Below, piece by piece: positions 44,799 through 53,000 of a stretch of 64,000 bases of DNA. The stretch is from NCBI RefSeq assembly GCF_000308655.1, contig NZ_BAGC01000038.1:62001-126000 (forward strand), in the 5' to 3' direction. Within the stretch, counting starts at the first letter, position 1. The number at the start of each line of letters is the position of its first letter. This stretch comes from Nocardia niigatensis NBRC 100131 (GTDB taxonomy: Bacteria; Actinomycetota; Actinomycetes; Mycobacteriales; Mycobacteriaceae). The notes beneath the pieces are model-generated. The model did not search any database. It worked only from the letters and a program-made list of their open reading frames with translations, and was not told the origin of the DNA. Position numbers and translations under genes: made by a program.

Positions 44799-46406
44799 AT
44801 GACCACACTCGATCCCGACACCCTGCTGCGGCTGCCCGTGCACAATGGCCATGCCCTGGTGGCGGGCCTCAAGCGGCACCGCAACCGCCCGGTGCTCACC
44901 CTCGGCGACCACACCCTCACCGGCGGTGAGGTGCTCGACGGCATGAGCCGCTACATCGACGCCTTCGCCGAGCACGGCGTCACCACCGGCACCCCGGTCG
45001 GCGTGCTCGCGCTCAACCGGCCCGAGGTGCTGTTCACCATCGGCGCAGGCCAGATCGTGGGTTCGCGGCGCACCGCGCTGCACCCGATCGGCGGTCTCGA
45101 CGATCACGCGTATGTGCTTGCCGACGCGGGCATTTCGACCCTCATCCTGGATCCGGTGCCCGCGTTCGTGCAGCGCGCGCGCGAGCTGGTCGACATGGTG
45201 CCGACGCTGACCAAGGTCCTGGTGCTGGGCCCGGTGCCCGAGCTGCTCGCGGACGTCGGTGTGGACATCCTCGCCGCCGCGGACAAATACGAGCCGCGTC
45301 CGGTGGAGGCGGTGGAACTGCTGCCCTCCGACGTCATCTCGATCAGCTATACCGGCGGCACCACCGGCAAGCCCAAGGGTGTGGTCGGCACCGCGCTGAC
45401 CATGAACACCATGACGCAGATCCAGCTCTCGGAATGGGAGTGGCCCAAGCATCCCAAGTTCCTGATCTGCACTCCGCTCTCGCACGCGGGCGCGGCGTTC
45501 TTCCTGCCGGTCGTGCTGCTGGGCGGGCAGTGCGTGGTGCTGCCGCGTTTCGACGCCGGAGAAGTGCTGCGCGCCATCGAGGAACACAAGATCTCGGCGA
45601 CCATGCTGGTGCCGTCCATGCTGTACGCGCTGCTGGATCACCCGGATTCCAGGACGCGGGACCTGTCGTCGCTGGAGACGGTGTACTACGGGGCGTCCGC
45701 GATCGACCCGAATCGGTTGCAGGAGGCCATCGATCGCTTCGGGCCGATCTTCGCCCAGTACTTCGGGCAGTCCGAGGCGCCGATGGCGATCAGCTACCTG
45801 GGCAAGGAGGAGCACGACAAGGAACGGCTCACCTCGTGCGGGCGGCCCTCGGTCGCGGTGCGGGTGGCATTGCTCGACAGCGAGGACAAGCCGGTCGCGC
45901 AGGGCGAGGTCGGCGAGATCTGTGTCTCCGGGCCGCTGCTCGCCGCCGGCTACCTGAATCTGCCGGAGGTCACGGCCGAGACGTTCAAGAACGGCTGGCT
46001 GCGCACCGGCGATCTGGCGCGGCAGGACGAGGACGGATTCCTGTTCATCGTCGGGCGTTCCAAGGACATGGTCGTCACCGGCGGGTTCAATGTGTTCCCG
46101 CGCGAGGTGGAAGACGTTGTCTCCGAACACCCGAAGGTGCTCACCGTCGCGGTCGTCGGCGTGCCCGACGCGCACTGGGGTGAGGCCGTGACCGCCGTGC
46201 TGGTTCTCGAACCCGCCACCGCCGCCGATCCGGCCGCGGTGGAGGTGGTCACCGCCGAGATCCAGGCCGCGGTCAAGCAGCGCAAGGGTTCGGTGCAGGT
46301 GCCCAAGCACGTGGTGGTGATCGAGGAGCTGCCGCTGACCGGGCTCGGCAAGCCGGACAAGAAGGCGATCCGCGTGCTCGCCGCGGAACGGCTGGGTCTG
46401 GCCTGA
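44799..46406 (+). CDS. Acyl-CoA synthetase (FadD, AMP-binding)
   Basis: A 535-residue adenylate-forming acyl-CoA ligase. The P-loop-like AMP motif is SYTGGTTGKPKGVVG near residue 183; FAQYFGQSEAPM is motif A5; WLRTGDLARQDEDGFLFIVGR is the hinge with Asp and Arg; and the catalytic Lys is in LTGLGKPDKKAIR at the C-terminus. It would activate a fatty or steroid-derived acid with CoA for the thiolase and SDR encoded before it. It starts with ATG and GAGGA upstream. Confidence 0.93.
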   Translation: MTTLDPDTLLRLPVHNGHALVAGLKRHRNRPVLTLGDHTLTGGEVLDGMSRYIDAFAEHGVTTGTPVGVLALNRPEVLFTIGAGQIVGSRRTALHPIGGLDDHAYVLADAGISTLILDPVPAFVQRARELVDMVPTLTKVLVLGPVPELLADVGVDILAAADKYEPRPVEAVELLPSDVISISYTGGTTGKPKGVVGTALTMNTMTQIQLSEWEWPKHPKFLICTPLSHAGAAFFLPVVLLGGQCVVLPRFDAGEVLRAIEEHKISATMLVPSMLYALLDHPDSRTRDLSSLETVYYGASAIDPNRLQEAIDRFGPIFAQYFGQSEAPMAISYLGKEEHDKERLTSCGRPSVAVRVALLDSEDKPVAQGEVGEICVSGPLLAAGYLNLPEVTAETFKNGWLRTGDLARQDEDGFLFIVGRSKDMVVTGGFNVFPREVEDVVSEHPKVLTVAVVGVPDAHWGEAVTAVLVLEPATAADPAAVEVVTAEIQAAVKQRKGSVQVPKHVVVIEELPLTGLGKPDKKAIRVLAAERLGLA

Positions 46407-46425
46407 TCGCCCCGTGGGCGCTCGG

Positions 46426-47091
46426 CTAGGCGAACTTGCGGGTTCGGATCAGCCGGGCGCCCCGGCGGGCGCTGTTCACGCCCGCCTCCACGACGGCGCG
46501 GGTCACGAAGTGGCCCAGCGCCGTTGCCGCGAACATGGCCGCGATGAGCACCGGCGCCCAATTCCAGCTCAGCGCCAGCATCATGCGATCGAAGGTGCCG
46601 CGCGGCTGCACTACCGGCTCCCAGCTGTTCAACCGCACCCAGCGGCCCAGGAAAACGCCTATCGCGCACAGCAAATGGACCGCGAGCGTCACCGGGGTGC
46701 GCCACACGCCCAGCCCGCGCGTCTCCAGGAAGCGGCCGAGTTCGGCCAGCACCAGGTAGTAGGCGACGAAGCCGGAGGCGATGAACGCGCCGTAGACGGG
46801 CAGGATCGTCGTCACCACCGGGCCGTTGCCCGCCGCGCGGATGTCGTCGCGCAGGTGCACCAGATCGGTCACCACATAGGGTGCGTTGGGCAGGAACAGC
46901 AACAACAGCACCGCTCCGCCCCACCACATCGGCGAAATCGGTAGTCGTCGTTCATCATCGCGCGTGCCACGAAACACCAGTAGCGCCAAAGCCACCGGGA
47001 TCCAAGCCAATACGGTGTTCCACACCATCCAGAACAGATTCCGGTCCAGCACCCCCGCAAGGCTCGGCGCGACCGTCTTCACCGGGTCCAT
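46426..47091 (-). CDS. DUF1361 membrane protein
   Basis: A 221-residue integral membrane protein with about six to seven hydrophobic segments. The signature LLLLFLPNAPYVVTDLVHLR near residue 65 and WNTVLAWIPVALALLVF before it are hallmarks of DUF1361; VFLGRWVRLNSWEPVVQP follows near residue 145. The function of this family is unknown. The start is taken at the ATG at 47091; an in-frame start at 47175 gives an unlikely N-terminus. It is divergent from the small toxin-antitoxin-like pair. Confidence 0.85.
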   Translation of the reverse strand: MDPVKTVAPSLAGVLDRNLFWMVWNTVLAWIPVALALLVFRGTRDDERRLPISPMWWGGAVLLLLFLPNAPYVVTDLVHLRDDIRAAGNGPVVTTILPVYGAFIASGFVAYYLVLAELGRFLETRGLGVWRTPVTLAVHLLCAIGVFLGRWVRLNSWEPVVQPRGTFDRMMLALSWNWAPVLIAAMFAATALGHFVTRAVVEAGVNSARRGARLIRTRKFA

Positions 47092-47218
47092 TCGTTCATG
47101 ATGCCGATCTCGGCGCGGCGCGTCACGGGAGTTCGCAACACCGGTGGGCAACACTCCTGCCACCGCTCGGCCCACGCCGCGCGCGAAAGGCTGGTCGACA
47201 GGTGGCGACCAGCTGTTT

Positions 47219-47228
47219 TACGATCGTA
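47219..47228. promoter_or_regulatory. Short palindrome in the promoter of the toxin-antitoxin-like pair
   Basis: TACGATCGTA is a perfect 10-bp palindrome inside an AT-rich stretch (TTTTACGATCGTATTATG), 10 bases before the first gene. It is in the right place for autoregulation by the ribbon-helix-helix protein encoded second. Confidence 0.45.
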
Positions 47229-47238
47229 TTATGCGGCC

Positions 47239-47526
47239 GTGGGATATGAGATTCCCGAGTGGGCCCTCGACGTCGCGGCCCGGCTCGGCATCGCACCCGA
47301 GGAGATCATGCGGGTCCTGACCGGCCCGGACCGGCGCTGGCCGCGACCGGTCCGCGGGACGGGCGGGCTACCCGCTCTGATGATCCTGGGCCGCACCGGC
47401 GCGGGGCAGCCGCTGGCGGTGGTGGTGCGTCCGCTGTCGCAGATGGACCAGCAGGTCATCGGAGTGAAGCCGGTGACCGGACGGCTCCTCGCCCAGTTCG
47501 AACAATGGGAGGCGGACCATGACTGA
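47239..47526 (+). CDS. Small cytosolic protein, possible toxin of a toxin-antitoxin pair
   Basis: A 95-residue protein starting at GTG 47239. It contains WALDVAARLGIAPEEIMRVL, then ILGRTGAGQPLAVVVRPL and GVKPVTGRLLAQFEQW. The order helix-strand-strand-helix and the small size recall BrnT- or RelE-like toxins, but I cannot assign it to either. Its last 8 bases overlap the gene for a ribbon-helix-helix protein, so the two are translationally coupled. Toxin first, antitoxin second is the order seen in brnTA and higBA systems. Confidence 0.5.
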   Translation: MGYEIPEWALDVAARLGIAPEEIMRVLTGPDRRWPRPVRGTGGLPALMILGRTGAGQPLAVVVRPLSQMDQQVIGVKPVTGRLLAQFEQWEADHD

Positions 47527-47860
47527 CTATCCGGACCAGGGCTACCCGCACACGGCCGAGGAAGCGCGCGACTTCCTCGACAGCCTCACGGTCGACGAGG
47601 ACGCTCCCGAACCCGATCTCCCCGGCCCCGACGCTCCTGTCACCGTGTTGCGCACGGTCCGGCTCCCCTATGCCATGGATCAGCGCATCCGCGCCGAGGC
47701 CGACCATCGCGGCGTCAGCATGTCCGACCTGATCCGCGACTTCCTCACCATCGAGCTCGCGGCCCTCGACGACGACACCCCCATCAGCCGCGCCGACGCC
47801 CGCCGGGCCCTCAGCGCCGCCCTGGCGAATCTGTCGCCGGTACAGCGCCATCCACGCTGA
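47519..47860 (+). CDS. Ribbon-helix-helix domain protein, possible antitoxin
   Basis: A 113-residue protein. The middle part, VLRTVRLPYAMDQRIRAEAD then HRGVSMSDLIRDFL, is a ribbon-helix-helix DNA-binding domain: a short basic strand followed by two helices. An acidic N-terminal arm (SLTVDEDAPEPDLPGPD) and a C-terminal helical part would contact a partner. It overlaps the preceding gene by 8 bases. The pattern fits an antitoxin that also represses its own promoter. Confidence 0.6.
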   Translation: MTDYPDQGYPHTAEEARDFLDSLTVDEDAPEPDLPGPDAPVTVLRTVRLPYAMDQRIRAEADHRGVSMSDLIRDFLTIELAALDDDTPISRADARRALSAALANLSPVQRHPR

Positions 47861-47880
47861 CCCGGCCACGCACGACGAAT

Positions 47881-47910
47881 CGCCCGGGCACCTTTTGGGG
47901 TGCCCGGGCG
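47881..47910. terminator. Terminator between the RHH gene and secG
   Basis: CGCCCGGGCACC and GGTGCCCGGGCG form a perfect 12-bp stem with the loop TTTTGG. It lies between convergent genes and can stop both. Confidence 0.75.
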
Positions 47911-47928
47911 ATCTCAGGAGCTGTGAAG

Positions 47929-48162
47929 CTAGGAGAACTTGATTTCGAGGCCGATGCCGAGAATGGAGATCAGCCAGATCAACCCGAGGAAGATCGTGAT
48001 GCGATCGAGGTTCTTCTCGACAACGGTGGAGCCCGACAGGCTCGACTGCACGCCACCACCGAAGAGGCTGGACAGACCTCCGCCCTTGGCCCGGTGCAGC
48101 AGCACCAGCAGCACCAGCAGCACGCTGGTGATAACGAGGAGGATATCCAGGAACATCCGCAT
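47929..48162 (-). CDS. secG: Preprotein translocase subunit SecG
   Basis: A 77-residue protein of the SecYEG channel. Two transmembrane helices (FLDILLVITSVLLVLLVLLH and LIWLISILGI) are separated by the conserved loop RAKGGGLSSLFGGGVQSSLSGSTVVEKNLDR, of which GGLSSLFGG is diagnostic. Start taken at ATG 48162; ATG 48156 two codons later is equally possible. In related genomes secG lies near the triosephosphate isomerase cluster; here it precedes a tRNA region. Confidence 0.95.
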   Translation of the reverse strand: MRMFLDILLVITSVLLVLLVLLHRAKGGGLSSLFGGGVQSSLSGSTVVEKNLDRITIFLGLIWLISILGIGLEIKFS

Positions 48163-48292
48163 GGCCGACAGTGTATGCGGTCCAGACCGCCCACCCCGAA
48201 TCAGGCCTGGACCGACCACGGTCCGGGCCGTGCGGGACGGCCGGAACCGCTGATGATCTTGGTGATCTCGAACCGAGCGCCGCGACGCCTGG

Positions 48293-48427
48293 TCAACGCC
48301 GGAAGAGCCAGTACGCGCTCGCGACCACCACCAGAACGGACCAGACGAGCCAGTAGACCGAGCTTGCGCCCACAGCGACCATCACTGCGGCCGCGACGGC
48401 GAGCACGACAACTGTGCTTGTTCGCAT
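48293..48427 (-). CDS. Small membrane protein, 44 residues
   Basis: An open frame with ATG at 48427 and TGA at 48293. After MRTST it consists of two hydrophobic stretches: VVVLAVAAAVMVAVGASSVY and WLVWSVLVVVASAYWLF, ending RR. The sequence is what a two-helix mini-membrane protein looks like. It lies between secG and the tRNA cluster. No family is recognised. I see no strong ribosome site, so the confidence is moderate. Confidence 0.45.
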   Translation of the reverse strand: MRTSTVVVLAVAAAVMVAVGASSVYWLVWSVLVVVASAYWLFRR

Positions 48428-48469
48428 GATCAATTGTCTCAGCTTCGGCATCGACCACAGCCGGTTCGG

Positions 48470-48534
48470 GCGCAGTGCACCTCCGACCTCCGCTTATTCA
48501 GGGCGGCGCTCTCCCCACTGAGCTACGAACCGCC
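48470..48534 (-). tRNA. Degenerate tRNA (Ile/Phe-like), 3' half lost
   Basis: The minus strand has a good D arm (GTAGCTCAGTGGGGAGAGC) and an anticodon arm CCGCC-CTGAATAA-GCGG whose loop carries an extra base relative to the Ile form seen at 55903. The variable region and T arm that should follow are not recognisable. Probably a tRNA pseudogene. Confidence 0.4.
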
Positions 48535-48536
48535 GG

Positions 48537-48612
48537 TGGCGCAGGTCGGAGTCGAACCGATGTGGATCCTGAACGACAGTCAGGACGCCCATGCCGACAG
48601 AGCAACTACGTC
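48537..48612 (-). tRNA. tRNA-Asp (anticodon GTC)
   Basis: A 76-base cloverleaf: acceptor GACGTAG/CTGCGCC with one mismatch, D stem GCTC/GGGC with a GG-containing loop, anticodon stem CCTGA/TCAGG with loop CTGTCGT (U33 present, anticodon GTC), and T arm with TTCGACT. CCA is not encoded fully. It shares its D arm and general layout with the Lys-type tRNA at 56044. Identity is by anticodon only. Confidence 0.65.
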
Positions 48613-48617
48613 ATCGG

Positions 48618-48712
48618 TCCGGCCGGATGGGATCGAACCACCTGCGCCCGAAACCGGGAGGGTTACAGCCTCCCTGCACGCCACGAGCGCAACCAATGGT
48701 TGGGGTGGCCGG
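48618..48712 (-). tRNA. tRNA-Tyr-like (anticodon GTA), degenerate
   Basis: The anticodon arm GGAGG-CTGTAAC-CCTCC (anticodon GTA), a long variable region and a T arm GGTGG-TTCGATC-CCATC are clear. The acceptor stem is CCGGCCA/CGGCCGG with one mismatch, but the sequence between acceptor and D stem is too long for a regular cloverleaf. It looks like a rearranged or decayed gene. Confidence 0.45.
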
Positions 48713-48724
48713 CCACCGCTCCAG

Positions 48725-48795
48725 CACGGGCGAGAAGGATCGAACTTCCGGCGCGCGGTTTGGAGACCGCCGCTCTACCACCGTGCTACGACCAT
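48725..48795 (-). tRNA. tRNA-Trp-like (anticodon CCA)
   Basis: The anticodon loop is CTCCAAA with stem around GCGGT/ACCGC (anticodon CCA). The D arm GCACGGTGGTAGAGC has one stem mismatch, the T arm GGAAG-TTCGATC-CTTCT is good, and the acceptor ATGGTCG/CGCCCGT pairs at six of seven positions. The total of about 71 bases is slightly short. Function uncertain; the main chromosomal tRNA-Trp would be elsewhere. Confidence 0.5.
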
Positions 48796-48908
48796 TCGGT
48801 TCCGCCTCGCGACGAAAAGCTGCGGAAGACAGAGAACTCGAATCCCAAGGCGGATCCTCGATCTCGCTGGCAACCAGTCCCGGCACCCTGACCGGTTCAT
48901 CTCCATCG
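48796..48908 (-). other. Spacer with a faint tRNA-like T arm
   Basis: Between the Trp and Ser tRNAs the minus strand contains TTGGGATTCGAGTTCTC, which resembles a T arm, but no anticodon arm or acceptor partner can be built around it. It may be the trace of a further decayed tRNA. Nothing else is visible here. Confidence 0.25.
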
Positions 48909-48994
48909 CGGAAAGCTGAGGAGTCGAACCCCCGGGACACGATGCCCGCCTCCGGTTTTCAAGACCGGCTGGCCCCCGCAGGCCGGAACCTTCC
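48909..48994 (-). tRNA. tRNA-Ser (anticodon TGA), copy 1
   Basis: An 86-base type II tRNA with long variable arm. Anticodon arm CCGGT-CTTGAAA-ACCGG gives TGA. Acceptor GGAAGGT/GCTTTCC pairs with wobbles. The T loop TTCGACT is intact but the T stem has mismatches, as in the second copy at 56190. It heads the cluster on the minus strand. Confidence 0.6.
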
Positions 48995-49009
48995 ACTTGC
49001 GCTGACCCC

Positions 49010-49348
49010 GTCGGGGCTGCGGTACAACAGCATTCGCAGTTCGCACGGTTCGTCGCAATTGAATTTTCAGTGGCGCAGGACTCGTCACGAGACTCACCAC
49101 GAGGGGTGCTGAGCCGACAACTGTCGTGGCCTGTGTGGTGGATTGCAGCCCGCCGAGACGACTGCAAGCGGGGGCCTGTCGGTAGTTGTCGCCTTGGGCA
49201 GCGGCCGACATTTCGTGCCAAGTAGTTGCTGGAAGGCATACGTCCAGAGGAAGTCGATAGATGGTCGTGGTGTGTACGCGCCTTCCGCAGCAGGGGTTTT
49301 GACCGGATTGGCCGTACCGATCCAACGATTCGATGAAGGGTTACGCTC
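49010..49348. promoter_or_regulatory. Gap upstream of tRNA cluster 1, with probable tRNA promoter
   Basis: No gene is evident in these 339 bases. On the minus strand the part near 49020-49075 matches the sequence upstream of tRNA cluster 2 (around 56300-56360), including the block TGCGAATGCTGTTGTACCGC, which differs by one base. TTGCGA with GAATGC 17 bases on is a possible promoter for the cluster. The remainder holds the start region of the Excalibur gene. Confidence 0.4.
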
Positions 49349-49783
49349 ATGCCTCCGCTACGACATAGCATCCTGATCGCTGCTGCCATCGCCGTCGCCG
49401 CATTGATTTCGGGGTGCGGTTCGACAACATCGTTTCCGACGACTGTCACACCCCGGCCGACCGCGACATTGGCGGTGACGACCACGACCGTTGCAGCGCC
49501 GGTCGGCAGCACGACCGCGGCGCCTCCGATTACGCCGATCGTTCCGCTGCCGTCCACCCCGGTTCCCAGTGCGTCCGCGGAGGTGCCTTCCGTGCCCGCT
49601 GCGGCACCGCCTCCGCCCGCCGCTGCCCCTGCTCCGGCGCCGGAAACGACAAGCGCGCCGTCGGTGTACTACCGCAGTTGCGCCGACGCGAAAAGGGCGG
49701 GTGCCGCACCGCTGTATCGGGGCGATCCGGGCTATCGCTCCGGATTGGACCGGGACGGCGACGGAATCGCTTGCGAGAAATAG
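49349..49783 (+). CDS. Excalibur calcium-binding domain lipoprotein
   Basis: A 144-residue protein. A signal peptide ends in the lipobox ISGC near residue 23, so it should be lipid-anchored. A Pro/Ala/Thr-rich stalk spans residues 25-105. The last 40 residues are an Excalibur domain: YRSCADAKRAGAAPLYRGDP then GLDRDGDGIACE, with the DxDxDGxxCE calcium-loop pattern and paired cysteines. Such proteins sit on the cell surface; their role is unknown, but the domain often accompanies nucleases or wall proteins. It lies between tRNA cluster 1 and the ctpI cassette. Confidence 0.88.
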   Translation: MPPLRHSILIAAAIAVAALISGCGSTTSFPTTVTPRPTATLAVTTTTVAAPVGSTTAAPPITPIVPLPSTPVPSASAEVPSVPAAAPPPPAAAPAPAPETTSAPSVYYRSCADAKRAGAAPLYRGDPGYRSGLDRDGDGIACEK

Positions 49784-49885
49784 CGTTTCCCGGGGCACGA
49801 ACTCGGGAGTTGGGGATTCGGGGTCAGGTGCGCCACAGCCTCACCCGAGAACAGGTGCAGCACCAGCACTCGTCGGGACTCCGTC

Positions 49886-49985
49886 GCCGAAAACGGCCCC
49901 GCCTTCTCGGGGCGGGGCCGCTGACCATCGGGCTACGAATCATGGTGCCATCGAATCGAACCCACATTGTCCCGAGTGACTGTTG
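49886..49985 (-). pseudogene. Third, partial tRNA-cluster copy downstream of ctpI
   Basis: Read on the minus strand directly after the ctpI stop, the bases ACTCGGGACAATGTGGGTTC and then GATTCGTAGCCCGATGG line up with the 3' half of the Ala-type tRNA and the 5' half of the Ile-type tRNA of cluster 2 (56000-55930). The first tRNA has lost its 5' half where ctpI begins to be cut off, and the second ends in a hairpin that now looks like a terminator. Confidence 0.55.
49894..49920 (-). terminator. Terminator of ctpI, apparently derived from a tRNA anticodon arm
   Basis: On the minus strand CGGCCCCGCC and GGCGGGGCCG form a perfect 10-bp stem with a 7-base loop, followed by TTTT. The same place in cluster 2 is the anticodon arm of the Ile-type tRNA (CCGCC/GGCGG with 7-base loop). 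The stem has been lengthened to 10 bp. Confidence 0.65.
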
Positions 49986-50018
49986 GCGATGGTGTTCTCG
50001 ACGCGCGCTGACACAACG

Positions 50019-53000
50019 TTACGAAGGCGACGAACCTGCCGCGTCGGGCGGCGGCACGGACAGCGCGCGGCCGGCGAGCAGGGCCGCGCAGGTGCCGGTT
50101 GCCGCGCAACCCAGCACGATCGACCACGCTACCGGCCCCAGTGGTACGCACCCGAAGAACCGGTTCACTCCGGGCACCATGATGATCGTGGCGAGGACTG
50201 CGGAGCTGCCTGCCACGGTCACCCAGACCAGGCCGCTGTGGCGGCCGATCACCAGGGTCTGCCCGAGCTGCGTACCGATCAGAGCGGCCAGTGCCATCGT
50301 TTCCGCGCGGCGGCGCCGGCCGGTGGCGCGGCCGAGCAGCCATGCCGCGCCGGCGCCGACGGTGGTGCAGGCGCCGCGCACGGCGACGGCTTGCAGGAAT
50401 TCGCTGCCGATACCGGGCGGCGGCCCGAGTGTCCTGTCGGTCGTTTCGGTGTCGTCGGCGGGCCGGGTGTCCGCGAGTGTGAGCGCCATTGCCGGACCGA
50501 GGTCGGTGAGCAGGTTCACCACCAGGAATTGCCGGGTGCCGATCGGGGCTCGGCCGGACAGCAGCGTGCCCAACACGGTGAACGCCACCTCTCCAGCGTT
50601 GCCGCCGACCAGCACGCCGATCGCGTCGCGTACTCGCTGCCACATGCCACGGCCCTCGGCCAGTGCCTCCTGCAGCACGGTGAGGTCGAGGACCTTGCCG
50701 GTGTCGGTGAGGATCAGGTCCGCGGCCTCGCGTGCGGCGACCGACCCTCGAGCGGCCAGCCCGATACCGACATCGGCGGTGCGGATGGCGGCCGCATCGT
50801 TGCTACCGTCGCCTGCCATCGCGACCGTGTGCCCGCGGCGCTGGAGTGCGGACACGATGCGCACCTTGTGTTCCGGCGACACCCGAGCGAAAACTGTTGC
50901 CTGCTCGATGAGTTCGGCCTGGCCGTCCTCGTCCAGCAGGTCCAGATCGGCGCCGGTCGCTACCGTGTCGGCGGGGATGGCGAGCTGTTCGGCGACCGCG
51001 CGCGCGGTGATCGGGTGATCACCGGTGATCATCCGCACGCTGATGTCGTTGCGCGCCAATTCGGCAAGCAGTTCCAGTGCCTGCGGGCGCGGGCTGTCGG
51101 CAATGCCGAGGAAGCCGAGGAGGGTGAGGTGCTCGATCTCCTCGGTGAGATCGCGGGGAGCGGAGGCGAAATCGCGCCGCGCCACCACCAGCACCCGCAG
51201 CCCCTGCGCGGCCAGCCGTCGCACCGCCGCCTCCGCATCGGCGCGGCAGTCGGCGGTGAACGGCCGGGCCTGCGGGCGGCCTTCGTCATCGGCGCGCAGG
51301 ACCTGATCACAATGCGGCAGCAGCACTTCCGGGGCGCCTTTGACGGCGAGCCGGATGTGCTGACCGGTATTGCCCACCGCCGCGGCGTAGCCGCGGAAGC
51401 TCTCGAACGGCAACTCCTCGATGGGAGCCCAGGCATGGGGCTGTCTGCCGCTCAGATATGTGTGTGCTGCCTCCACGACAGCTCGGTCGGTGGCGTGTAC
51501 AAGTGGGGCATCCTCGGGGTTGGGGCAGGCGTGGGCGGCGGCACGTAGCAGCCCCCGCGACTGTGGCGTGCTCGCGAGCTGGTCGCTGTCCCACTTCTGG
51601 TCGAGATCGGCAACCGCGACCAGCCGCAATTGTCCCTCGGTGAGGGTGCCGGTCTTGTCGAAGCACATGGTGTCGACGCGGCCGAGTGCCTCGATGGTGC
51701 GGCTGGAACGGACCAGCACGCCGCGGCGGGACAGGCGTCGGGTAGCGGCCAGTTGGGCGACCGTCGCCACCAGCGGCAGTCCCTCGGGGACCGCGGCGAC
51801 GGCGACGGCCAGCCCGTCGGCGAGGGCCAGGCGCAGCGGCAGCCCACGCAGGAAACTGGTGACGGTAACGGCGGCTCCGCCGCCGAGGGTGAACGGCAGC
51901 ACGCGTTCGGTCAAGCTGTGCAGCTGTTTCTGCACACCGCCGCTGGGGGGCGGTCCGGCGGCGGCGAGAGCACGACCGGCCTCGGTCGCGGATCCGACTG
52001 CCACCACTACCGCGGTCGCCTCGCCGCTGACCACGACGCTGCCCTCGAACACCATGCCGGTGCGTTCTGCCAGCAGGGCGCCGGGTGTAGCGGGGGTCTG
52101 CTTTTCCACGGTCACGGTCTCGCCGGTGAGGCCGGACTCGTCCACTTCCAGCCCATCGGTCTCCAGCAGCCGCGCATCCGCAGGGACTACCTCGCCGGTG
52201 GCCAGAGCGATCACATCACCAGCCAGCAGACCGTCTGCGGGAGTCTCGATTTCGCCGTCTTCGGTGAGCCGCCGAGCAGTCAAACGCTCGCCGAGCAGGA
52301 GTTTGTCCAGCGACAGCCGGGCGCGGCGGCGCTGCAGGGCCGACACTGTGGCATTGAGCCCGAGCACCGTGCCGACGAGCACAGCGTCGGTGGGCGAGCC
52401 GAGCAGCGCGGAGGCGACCGCGCCGACACCCAGCAGTGGAGTCATCGGATCGGCCAGCTCGCGGCGCACATCTGCGACCAGACCGGCGAGACTCGTTGCG
52501 GGAGTTGCCAATCGCTGCGATATCCGGCTGGCGACGGTGGTGACGTGCGAGCGAGGCGGCGGCGCCGACCGGCGTGGGGCGGGTAGTCGAATCAACACCT
52601 CGTCCGGTTCCAGTGCATGCCACGGCACCAGCCGCACCTCGGCCGGCCCGGTCGCGCGGGCGGCCCGGCGCCCGCCGTTCAGACCCGTTGCCAACCCCAT
52701 CAGAGTGGCCGCCGTGACCGGGCTGGTGGCTCGCGCCGCCCGCGACCCAGCGGGACCGGACGCGAGCAACAGACCGCTGAGCGTGACCGCCGACAGCGTC
52801 AGGACCCGGCCGCGCTCGCTGACATTGCGTGCCTGTCCGGTAGCGGCGATGATCTGCCGTGCCGAACTCAGATCCGGGCACACCACATCCGCCTGCCAGG
52901 GGATCCGTGCCGGAGCGCCGGGGATTCGGGAGGCGATACCGATGCCCAGATCGGCGGCGCCGAGGGCGCGATGTGCCTCGCCACTGACCACCGCCACCAC

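Noticed and set aside
48201..48458. An 85-codon minus-strand frame overlapping the 44-residue membrane protein
   Set aside because: Arg/Gly-rich translation without features; the other frame gives a far more convincing two-helix membrane protein.
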